DNA of 23,252 bases from JBBRHF01 sp038223055 (lineage in GTDB: Bacteria > Actinomycetota > Actinomycetes > JACCUZ01): assembly GCA_038223055.1 (NCBI GenBank), contig JBBRHF010000055.1, forward strand, positions 1 to 23,252, read 5' to 3'. A program made the translations under genes and the position numbers. The notes beneath the pieces were generated by a model. That model was not told the DNA's origin. It worked only from the letters and a program-made list of their open reading frames with translations, and did no database searches. This document shows, in pieces, positions 13,377 to 20,317 of the stretch. Each line of letters begins with the position of its first letter. The first letter of the stretch is position 1.

Positions 13377-16300
13377 TTGCTGGTGATCGTTCTGCACGGC
13401 TGGTGGGCCGGCGTCGATCCGTCGTCCGCCGCGCTGGTCCTGTGGGCCGAGGACTCGGGCGCCCCGCTCGAGCCGGCGCGGCGCCCGGGACGGCGCCCCA
13501 AGGTGGCCGAGCACCCGTTCGCGCTCGCCGCCGACGAGCTGACCAAGCTGACCGAGCTCGCCTCGTGGGCGCCCGACGCCTCCGAGCCGGTCGTGGCCCC
13601 CGAGCCGGTCGTGGAGGGCGCCGTCAGCGCCGTGCTCGCGCTGCCGACCCGCGGGCGGGGCCCCGTCCCGTCCCCGGAGCTGCTGCTCACCGCCGCCCGG
13701 GCCGACGACGGGGTGGCCGAGGCCGAGGTAACCCAGGGACTGTGGCGGGTGCCGACCGTGCGCCTCGGGCCGGACGCGGCGCTGGCCATGCTGAGCCCCG
13801 GGGTGGCCGGTGGTATCGGGGCCGACGGACTCGACGGCGACCCGGCCCTCGAGGGTGCCGACCTGCGTCAGCTGAGGGCGCTCGCGGCGTTCGCTGCCGA
13901 CCTGGTCGGGCGGGGTCGCGTTCTGCCCACCGTCGAGGCTGGCCCGGACGGGGACGGGTGGGCCACCTGGCGGCCCTTGGTCACCGGTGCCGACGCGGTG
14001 TGGTTGCGCTCCGCCGTCCGCGGGATGCCGGCCGCAGGAGTGGCTGCCGTGGACGCGGCTGGGGAGCAGGTGCGCGGACCGGTCGAGGCGGTGGCCGCGG
14101 CCACGGACGCGCTGGTCGACGCCGCGGTGCGTTCGGTCCTGGGGCCGGCCCCGCGGCGGCGGTCCGAGCCGACGTGGCGGGCTGCGCTGCGCGGGCCGGG
14201 CCGGCGCTTCGCGGCCGGTGCGCTCGAGGTCGCCGCGCTCGCGGCGGCGCTCGGGCAGTGGCAGCAGGAGGCGATCGGTGCCGCGGCCGTGCGCGCCTGC
14301 TTTCGCCTCGTCGAGCCGTTCGAGGAGCTCGTGCTCATTGCCGAGGGCATCGAGGGCGAGGGCGACGAGGGCGAGGGCGACGAGGGCGACGGCAGCCGCG
14401 CGGGCAGCGGCGCACTCGATGCGTCCGGCCCCGACCCGGCCGCCGAACCCTGGCGGCTGCGGTTCGCGTTGCAGGCCGCCGACGAGCCCAGCCTGGTGGT
14501 CGACGCGGAGCGCGTCTGGGCGTCCAAGGGGGCGCTGCGGGCGCTGGCCCGGCATGTGCCCGACCCGCAGGAGACCCTGCTCGCCGAGCTCGGTCGGGCC
14601 GTCCGGCTCTATCCCCAGATCGAGGCGGCACTGCACACCGCCCGACCCAGCGAGCTGGTCCTGGACACTGCCGGCGCCCACGAGTTCCTCGAGTTGGCGG
14701 CGCCGATGCTCGTCGCGTCCGGGTTCGGTGTCCTGCTCCCGGGGTGGTGGACCAACCCCTCCTCACGGCTCGGGGCGCGGCTGAAGGTCAGCACCCCCAG
14801 CCAGCCCGGCGCCGTGGCCGCGGCGGCGTCCATCGGGCAGGACGGGCTGGTCGACTTCCGCTGGGAGCTTGCCGTCGGCGACCAGACCCTCACCGACGCC
14901 GAGGTCACCGACCTCGTCGACTCGGCGCAGCCGCTGGTCCGCCTGCGCGGTCAGTGGATGCAGGTCGACCCGGACCGGCTAGCCCGGGCCCGCGCGTTCC
15001 TGCACCGTCGCGGCCGGCGCGCCGAGCGGATGACGGTCGGGCAGGTGCTGCACGCCTTGGGCTCGACCGACGACGGCCCCGGCGGACTCCCCGTCGTCGG
15101 GGTCGACGCGTCGGGCTGGCTCGGTGACCTGCTCTCGCCACAGTCCGAGCGCCGGATCGAGCCGGTCCCCGCCCCGCCCTCCTTCGTCGGTGCCCTGCGG
15201 CCCTATCAGGAGCGCGGCCTGGCGTGGCTCTCGTTCCTCGAGGCGATCGGGATGGGCGGACTGCTGGCCGATGACATGGGGCTGGGCAAGACCATCCAGC
15301 TGCTCGCGCTGATCGCTGGCGACCCCGAGGAGGCGCCCCCGACCTTGCTGGTGTGCCCGATGTCGCTGGTCGGCAACTGGGCCCGCGAGGCCACCCGGTT
15401 CACCCCGACGATGCGGGTGCACGTCCACCACGGAGCCGAGCGCGCGCGGGGCAAGGCGTTCGACGCCGCGGTCGCGGGGGCGGACCTGGTCGTCACGACG
15501 TACGCGCTGCTCGCCCGCGATGGCGCGGCGCTGCGGAAGGCGCCGTGGCACCGGCTCGTGCTTGATGAGGCGCAGGCGGTGAAGAACGCGGCGACCAAGG
15601 CGGCCGTCGCCGCCCGGTCGGTGCCCGTGCAGCGGCGGATCGCCGTCACCGGGACGCCGGTGGAGAACCGGCTGGCCGACCTCTGGTCGCTGATGGAGTT
15701 CGCCAACCCGCACCTGCTGGGCAGCGCCAAGGACTTCAAGACCCGTTTCGCCACTCCGATCGAGCGCCACGGTGACGGCGAGGCGAGCACCCGGCTGCGC
15801 GCCCTGACCCAGCCCTTCGTGCTGCGCCGGCTCAAAACCGATCGCTCGATCATCACCGACCTGCCGGAGAAGATGGAGATGGAGGTGGTCTGCTCCCTGA
15901 CCGGCGAGCAAGGCGGGCTCTATCAGGGCGTCGTCGACGACATGCTCGAGCGGATCGCCACCACCACCGGCATCGAGCGACGCGGCCTCGTGCTGGCGAC
16001 CATGACCAAGCTCAAGCAGGTCTGCAACCACCCGGCCCAGTTCCTGCGCGACGGCAGCCGGCTGGCGGGGCGTTCCGGGAAGCTGGCCCGGCTGGACGAG
16101 ACCCTCGAGGAGGTCCTCGCCGCGGGCGAGAAGGCACTGCTGTTCACCCAGTACGCCGAATTCGGTGCCATGCTCAGCACGCACCTGTCGTCCCGGTTCG
16201 GCCGGGAGGTGGTGTTCCTGCACGGCGGGGTGAGCAAGGCAGACCGGGACGCGATGGTGGAAAGGTTCCAGGACGCGGCCGGGAGCGGTCCGCCGCTGTT

Positions 16301-16619
16301 CGTGCTCTCACTGAAGGCGGGCGGCACCGGGCTGACCTTGACCGCCGCCAACCACGTGATCCACGTCGACCGGTGGTGGAACCCCGCCGTCGAGGACCAG
16401 GCGACCGACCGGGCCTTCCGGATCGGGCAGACGCGGGCGGTGCAGGTCCGCAAGTTCGTCTGCGCCGGGACCCTGGAGGAGAAGATCGCTGCGATGATCC
16501 GGGACAAGCGGGGACTGGCGGCCAGCGTCGTCGGGACCGGCGAGGGCTGGCTGACCGAGCTGTCGACTTCTGCCCTGCGGGACCTGTTCACCCTCGATGC
16601 CGGGGCCGTGGTCGAATGA
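13377..16619 (+). CDS. SNF2-family DEAD/DEAH-box helicase (HepA/RapA-like)
   Basis: A Swi2/Snf2 ATPase of about 1080 aa. The N-terminal 600 residues are the poorly characterised bacterial SNF2-associated region, with an acidic low-complexity insert near residue 322-339. The motor follows: LLADDMGLGKTIQLLAL (Walker A, about 630), LVLDEAQAVKN (Walker B, DEAQ, about 730), TGTPVENRLADLWSLMEF (motif III region), and the HELICc domain with LHGGVSKADRD and GGTGLTLTAANHVIHVDRWW (motif V) and DRAFRIGQ (motif VI). Such proteins translocate on DNA and remodel protein-DNA complexes, possibly in transcription recycling or repair. A GGAAAG box (13366-13371) precedes the TTG at 13377; a GTG at 13383 is an alternative start. 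The stop overlaps the SWIM gene by ATGA, indicating a functional pair. Confidence 0.92.
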   Translation: MLVIVLHGWWAGVDPSSAALVLWAEDSGAPLEPARRPGRRPKVAEHPFALAADELTKLTELASWAPDASEPVVAPEPVVEGAVSAVLALPTRGRGPVPSPELLLTAARADDGVAEAEVTQGLWRVPTVRLGPDAALAMLSPGVAGGIGADGLDGDPALEGADLRQLRALAAFAADLVGRGRVLPTVEAGPDGDGWATWRPLVTGADAVWLRSAVRGMPAAGVAAVDAAGEQVRGPVEAVAAATDALVDAAVRSVLGPAPRRRSEPTWRAALRGPGRRFAAGALEVAALAAALGQWQQEAIGAAAVRACFRLVEPFEELVLIAEGIEGEGDEGEGDEGDGSRAGSGALDASGPDPAAEPWRLRFALQAADEPSLVVDAERVWASKGALRALARHVPDPQETLLAELGRAVRLYPQIEAALHTARPSELVLDTAGAHEFLELAAPMLVASGFGVLLPGWWTNPSSRLGARLKVSTPSQPGAVAAAASIGQDGLVDFRWELAVGDQTLTDAEVTDLVDSAQPLVRLRGQWMQVDPDRLARARAFLHRRGRRAERMTVGQVLHALGSTDDGPGGLPVVGVDASGWLGDLLSPQSERRIEPVPAPPSFVGALRPYQERGLAWLSFLEAIGMGGLLADDMGLGKTIQLLALIAGDPEEAPPTLLVCPMSLVGNWAREATRFTPTMRVHVHHGAERARGKAFDAAVAGADLVVTTYALLARDGAALRKAPWHRLVLDEAQAVKNAATKAAVAARSVPVQRRIAVTGTPVENRLADLWSLMEFANPHLLGSAKDFKTRFATPIERHGDGEASTRLRALTQPFVLRRLKTDRSIITDLPEKMEMEVVCSLTGEQGGLYQGVVDDMLERIATTTGIERRGLVLATMTKLKQVCNHPAQFLRDGSRLAGRSGKLARLDETLEEVLAAGEKALLFTQYAEFGAMLSTHLSSRFGREVVFLHGGVSKADRDAMVERFQDAAGSGPPLFVLSLKAGGTGLTLTAANHVIHVDRWWNPAVEDQATDRAFRIGQTRAVQVRKFVCAGTLEEKIAAMIRDKRGLAASVVGTGEGWLTELSTSALRDLFTLDAGAVVE

Positions 16620-17521
16620 GCCCGGACTGGTCCGGCGGCTTTCCCCCGCCGGCGCGGCCCCGCAAGGTCGAAGGCGGCCTGGTCGCGCGCAGCGCCCGCG
16701 GCGACATCGGCCAGCACTGGTGGTCGCGGCGGTTCGTGGCGGTCCTGGAGTCCTTCGCCCTGGGCTCTCGGCTGACCCGGGGACGCAACTACGCCCGGCG
16801 CGGGCAGGTGATCTCGCTGGACGTGGCCGCGGGGACGGTGTCCGCCGTCGTCCAGGGCTCGCGCCGCTCGCCGTACCGGGTGACGATCGGGTTGGCGCCG
16901 TTCACCCAACTGGTGTGGGCCAAGGTCGAGGTGGCGCTGGCGGAGCAGGCGATCCACAGTGCCCGGCTGCTCGCCGGGGAGATGCCCGCGGAACTCGAGG
17001 AGGTCTTCGCCGCGGCGGGGGCGCCGCTGTTCCCGCAGCGGATGACCGACTTGGCGATGCGCTGCTCGTGCCCCGACTCCGCCGTCCCGTGCAAGCACCT
17101 GTCGGCCACGTTCTACCTGCTTGCCGAGAGTTTCGACGAGGACCCGTTCCGGATCCTGCACTGGCGGGGTCGCGAGCGGGCCGTGCTGCTGGGCCGGCTG
17201 CGCGAGTTGCGCGGCGATGCGTCATCATCGGCGCCCGAGCTGCCCGGATCGGGAGCGCCGGAGGCGGCCGGCGAGCAGCGCAGCATCGGCGCAGCGACGG
17301 CATTGGCCGACCTCGACCCGGGCGACCGGGCGCTGGACCCGGTCGGGTTCTGGAGCGCGCCGGCCCCGCCGCCGCGGCCGGTGCAGCCCGAGCTTCCGTC
17401 CGACCTGGTGCTGCGCCAGCTCCCGGTACCCGGCGCCGAGCTGGGTGGCCCCGGTCTGGTGACCGCTCTTCGGCCGATCTACGAGCGCCTCGCCGAGGCG
17501 CAGGAACAGACCGGGCGCTGA
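16616..17521 (+). CDS. SWIM zinc-finger protein partner of the SNF2 helicase
   Basis: A 301-aa protein. The opening, MSPDWSGGFPPPARPRKVEG, and the following IGQHWWSRRFVAVLESFALG are typical of actinobacterial SWIM proteins. The SWIM motif CxCxnCxH is Cys150-Ser-Cys152 ... Cys159-Lys-His161 and should bind one Zn2+. Such motifs mediate DNA or protein binding, and in bacteria they are regularly encoded beside SNF2 ATPases. The region after about residue 200 is Pro/Ala-rich with a short acidic linker and ends in a helix (IYERLAEAQEQTGR). The ATG at 16616 overlaps the helicase stop codon (ATGA), so expression is coupled. Residues before the finger are basic (SRLTRGRNYARRG), compatible with nucleic-acid contact. 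Confidence 0.88.
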   Translation: MSPDWSGGFPPPARPRKVEGGLVARSARGDIGQHWWSRRFVAVLESFALGSRLTRGRNYARRGQVISLDVAAGTVSAVVQGSRRSPYRVTIGLAPFTQLVWAKVEVALAEQAIHSARLLAGEMPAELEEVFAAAGAPLFPQRMTDLAMRCSCPDSAVPCKHLSATFYLLAESFDEDPFRILHWRGRERAVLLGRLRELRGDASSSAPELPGSGAPEAAGEQRSIGAATALADLDPGDRALDPVGFWSAPAPPPRPVQPELPSDLVLRQLPVPGAELGGPGLVTALRPIYERLAEAQEQTGR

Positions 17522-17546
17522 GGTCGCGCCTGGCATGCTCGGTGGT

Positions 17547-17562
17547 CCCGGCCCCGGCCGGG
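17547..17562 (+). terminator. GC-rich hairpin after the SWIM gene
   Basis: CCCGGC (17547-17552) and GCCGGG (17557-17562) can form a 6-bp stem with a 4-nt loop, 26 nt after the SWIM stop and 33 nt before the PAP2 start. No T-run follows, so it may be a weak or Rho-assisted terminator, or chance in GC-rich DNA. Confidence 0.3.
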
Positions 17563-17594
17563 CATCGTTGCGGCGGCGGAGACGGGAGGTGCTG

Positions 17595-18461
17595 GTGCCC
17601 TACGTGGACGTCATCTCGTGGCGGACCTCTCTGGTTCTCGCGGTCGCCTTTCTGGTGGCGGCGCTGCTGCTGCGGCTGGCGGGACGTGCCTCGCGGGTGG
17701 CCGGTCCCGGGTCGCCACGGCTGGTGACCGCCCAGGCTGCGGCCGGCGAGGCCGCACTGGTCCTCGGGATGTTCGCGCTGTGGCAGCTCGCGGGTCGGCT
17801 GGCCCGGTCCGAGGCCGACGGAGCGTTCGCCCGCGCGCAGGACCTGTGGCGCCTTGAGCGCGCCGTGTACCTGCCCGACGAGCTCGCGGTGCAACACGCA
17901 GTCCTGCCCCACCCCCCGCTGGTGCAGCTCGCCAACGGCTACTACCTGTACGGGCACCTCAACGTCGTGCTCATCACTCTGGTCTGGCTGTTCGCCTGCC
18001 GCCGCGAGGTCTACCCCAGGGTGCGCAACGTGCTCGCCGTCTCGACCGGAGCGTGCCTGCTGGTCCAGTTGGTCCCGATCGCGCCGCCGCGGCTGCTCGG
18101 CCGGCTCGGTTTCACCGACACCGGCCTGGACTACGGCCAGTCGGTCTACGGCTCCTTGAGCACCGGCCTCGGCAACCAACTCTCGGCGATGCCCTCGCTG
18201 CACATCGGCTGGGCCGTCGTGGTCGCGTGGGCCGTGCTGTCGGCCGGCCGCGGACCCTGGCGGTGGGTCGGTGTCGTTCACTTGATGTTCATGAACATCG
18301 TCGTCGTCGCCACCGCCAACCACTGGTGGCTCGACGGCGTCGTGGCCGCGGGGATCGTGGCCGTGACCGTGGTCGCGCTGCCGGCGCGCCTCCCCCTCCG
18401 GACCGGCCGTCGTCCACAGCAATCGTTCCTCAACAGGAGTGGCCATTCCGCCCCGGCGTGA
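17595..18461 (+). CDS. PAP2-superfamily membrane phosphatase/phospholipid synthase-like protein
   Basis: An integral membrane protein of about 288 aa with six predicted helices. The later half carries the PAP2 signature: SAMPSLHIGW around residues 196-205 (domain 2, S-x-H) and HWWLDGVVA around 242-250 (domain 3, H-x3-D), which form the phosphohistidine active site. The N-terminal half contains the long loop ARAQDLWRLERAVYLPDELA, which resembles the AUR1/inositol-phosphoceramide-synthase-like branch, where the enzyme transfers a lipid headgroup instead of just hydrolysing it. Substrate is unknown: lipid phosphate or polyprenyl phosphate are likely. The GTG at 17595 is preceded by GGGAGG (17584-17589), a good ribosome binding site. 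The frame is open upstream to 17535, but this is the better start. Confidence 0.85.
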   Translation: MPYVDVISWRTSLVLAVAFLVAALLLRLAGRASRVAGPGSPRLVTAQAAAGEAALVLGMFALWQLAGRLARSEADGAFARAQDLWRLERAVYLPDELAVQHAVLPHPPLVQLANGYYLYGHLNVVLITLVWLFACRREVYPRVRNVLAVSTGACLLVQLVPIAPPRLLGRLGFTDTGLDYGQSVYGSLSTGLGNQLSAMPSLHIGWAVVVAWAVLSAGRGPWRWVGVVHLMFMNIVVVATANHWWLDGVVAAGIVAVTVVALPARLPLRTGRRPQQSFLNRSGHSAPA

Positions 18462-18492
18462 GGCGCGGGGAAGTAGGCTCCAACTGCCGGTT

Positions 18493-18508
18493 CCGTCGTC
18501 CCCGACGG
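18493..18508 (+). terminator. Hairpin with partial T-tract after the PAP2 gene
   Basis: CCGTCG (18493-18498) and CGACGG (18503-18508) form a 6-bp stem with loop TCCC, 30 nt after the PAP2 stop. The following sequence (AGCGGGATTTCTT) is only mildly T-rich. This is the best terminator candidate before the protease gene, whose possible -10 box TACGAT lies at 18553-18558. Confidence 0.4.
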
Positions 18509-18594
18509 AGCGGGATTTCTTGATCCTCACACTCTTGCCCCCGTGATCGCGATACGATCGCGCGCATCGGGGGCTGACTACCGGGAGTTCTCCC

Positions 18595-20310
18595 ATGTCC
18601 AGAGCACGAGCGTGGCACGCGGCGCTGGGCGCCGGCGCTGTGTGCGCGCTTCTGGTCGCTCCCGCCACGGCGGGTGCCAGCCTCACGGTCGCCGCGAGCG
18701 CGTCGCCCGGGGTCTCCACCCACTCGCCCGCCGGTCCCGCGAAGTTCGTCGTTCAGGCGCGGCCCGGGCGGGTGCTGGCGGCGAAGGCTGCCACTCGGAG
18801 CGCAGGTGGGACCCCGACCGGCGACCTTCCGGTCATCGACGGGTTCACCGCGACCCTGTCCTCGACTGCACTGCGCCGGGTGACAGCCGACCCCGCCGTG
18901 CGGGCCGTCACTGCCAACAGCCCGGGCAAGTTCGCGACCGTTAGTTACGCCGGCGGTGTCGTCGCGAGCGACTATTCGCGCACCGCCGGCGCCTACCGCG
19001 CCTGGCGCCGCGGCGCCAGCGGAGCCGGCGTGACCGTCGCGGTGATCGACACTGGCGTTGGACCTGCGGCGAGCCTCTCCGGCCGGGTCTTTCCCGGCCC
19101 TGACTTCTCCGGTGAGGGCAACAGCCGGGCCGACAGCTTCGGCCACGGCACCGTGATGGCAGGCATCATCGCCGGCAGCGCCGACTCCGACGACCATGCC
19201 GACGGCCCCCTGGCCGGCATGGCCCCCCGGGCGCGGATCGTCTCGGTTAAGGTCGCGGGCCGCAACGGCGCGGCGGACGTCTCCACCGTGCTCAAGGCCA
19301 TGCAGTGGGTGGCCACGTTCCACGACGAGCTGGACATCCGCGTCGTCAACCTGTCCTGGGGCACCTCGTCCAGCCAGACCGCCGCGGTCGATCCGCTCGA
19401 TTTTGCCGTCGAGCGCCTTTGGCGCCTCGGTGTGGTGGTGGTCGTCGCCGCAGGCAACAGCGGACCGGCGGACGGCACCATCAGGACACCCGCCGACGAC
19501 CCGGCGGTGATCACGGCCGGGGCCTACGACGACAACCAGGACACCGACCAGGGCAATGACTCGGTCCCCTCCTGGTCGGGTCGAGGCCCGACGAGCGAGG
19601 GCGTCGCAAAACCCGACCTCGTCGCCCCTGGCCAGTTCGTCGTCGGGCCGCTTTCCCGCGGCTCCTTGATCGACGTCACCTTCCCGCAGGGCCGCGTCGG
19701 CCTGGACAACATCCGGGGCAGCGGCACGTCGCAGGCCGCAGCGGTCACCTCGGGGGCCGTCTCGCTCGTGCTCGGCCGCAACCCGTCGTTCACTCCCGAC
19801 GAGGTCAAGTTCGCCGTCACGTCGACCGCGAAACCGATTAGCGCAGCGTCGCCGACCGAGCAGGGCAACGGTCGCCTTGCCGTCGACGACGCCCTGGCCG
19901 CCGACGTCACGGATGCGCCGATCCAACAACTGGCGGCCACCGGCTTGGGCTCGCTGGAGGCCAGCCGCAGCGGGCGACACATCGACACCGCCTGCCCCGG
20001 CGAGTCCATCCCGACCACCGTCGTTGGCGAGGTCGACGAGCATTGTCAGCCCTGGGACGCCGCGTCTTGGTCGGCTGCGTCCTGGTCGGCCGCCTCGTGG
20101 AGCGCAGACGTGTGGGACGCCGCTTCTTGGAGCGCGGCGTCCTGGTCTGCTGCCTCCTGGTCTGCTGCCTCCTGGTCTGCTGCCTCCTGGAGTGCCGCGT
20201 CGTGGTCTGCTGCCTCCTGGAGTGCCGCGTCGTGGAGTGCCGCCTCGTGGTCCGCTAACGGATTCCTGGCGGACTTCTGGGGTGCGACCCCCCCGGCAAT
20301 AGCGCCCTGA
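18595..20310 (+). CDS. Secreted subtilisin-like serine protease (S8) with C-terminal ASWS pentapeptide repeats
   Basis: A 571-aa extracellular protease. A Sec signal (AALGAGAVCALLVAPATAGA) is followed by an I9-like propeptide region to about 120. The S8 domain has the full triad: Asp152 (VAVIDTGVG), His184 (SFGHGTVMAG) and Ser379 (RGSGTSQAAAVTSG), with the oxyanion Asn288 (VAAGNSGP). After about 440 comes a short linker with two Cys (Cys467 and Cys484), then a tail (487-555) of 12 SWSA-type pentapeptides, and the end NGFLADFWGATPPAIAP. There is no LPXTG or terminal TM, so the tail is not a sortase or membrane anchor. The ATG is preceded by CGGGAG. A sensor kinase gene starts 7 bp after the stop. 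Processing, cell-wall binding or self-assembly by the Trp-rich tail are possible, all inferred. Confidence 0.92.
   Translation: MSRARAWHAALGAGAVCALLVAPATAGASLTVAASASPGVSTHSPAGPAKFVVQARPGRVLAAKAATRSAGGTPTGDLPVIDGFTATLSSTALRRVTADPAVRAVTANSPGKFATVSYAGGVVASDYSRTAGAYRAWRRGASGAGVTVAVIDTGVGPAASLSGRVFPGPDFSGEGNSRADSFGHGTVMAGIIAGSADSDDHADGPLAGMAPRARIVSVKVAGRNGAADVSTVLKAMQWVATFHDELDIRVVNLSWGTSSSQTAAVDPLDFAVERLWRLGVVVVVAAGNSGPADGTIRTPADDPAVITAGAYDDNQDTDQGNDSVPSWSGRGPTSEGVAKPDLVAPGQFVVGPLSRGSLIDVTFPQGRVGLDNIRGSGTSQAAAVTSGAVSLVLGRNPSFTPDEVKFAVTSTAKPISAASPTEQGNGRLAVDDALAADVTDAPIQQLAATGLGSLEASRSGRHIDTACPGESIPTTVVGEVDEHCQPWDAASWSAASWSAASWSADVWDAASWSAASWSAASWSAASWSAASWSAASWSAASWSAASWSAASWSANGFLADFWGATPPAIAP
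20053..20259 (+). repeat. 15-bp tandem repeat tract encoding WSAAS pentapeptides
   Basis: In-frame 15-bp units encode SWSAA, preceded by two WDAA variants: three units, then DVWDAA, then nine more units. Codon usage varies in the first block. The second block contains several identical TCTGCTGCCTCCTGG units and a 30-bp double unit (that 15-mer followed by an AGTGCCGCGTCGTGG unit) present twice. This pattern shows recent expansion by slippage or recombination on an older, diverged array. Confidence 0.92.
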
Positions 20311-20317
20311 TGAGCCC

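Noticed and set aside
13373..15127. 584-aa forward ORF in another frame inside the SNF2 gene, and the long reverse ORF 13221-14681
   Set aside because: Both consist of Arg/Gly/Ala low-complexity sequence typical of off-frame reading in high-GC DNA, while the +13377 frame carries the helicase motifs.
18541..18575. CGCGAT/ATCGCG inverted repeat before the protease gene as a riboswitch
   Set aside because: It is a short GC palindrome with no conserved riboswitch core; a possible -10 box TACGAT overlaps it, so at most it is an operator.
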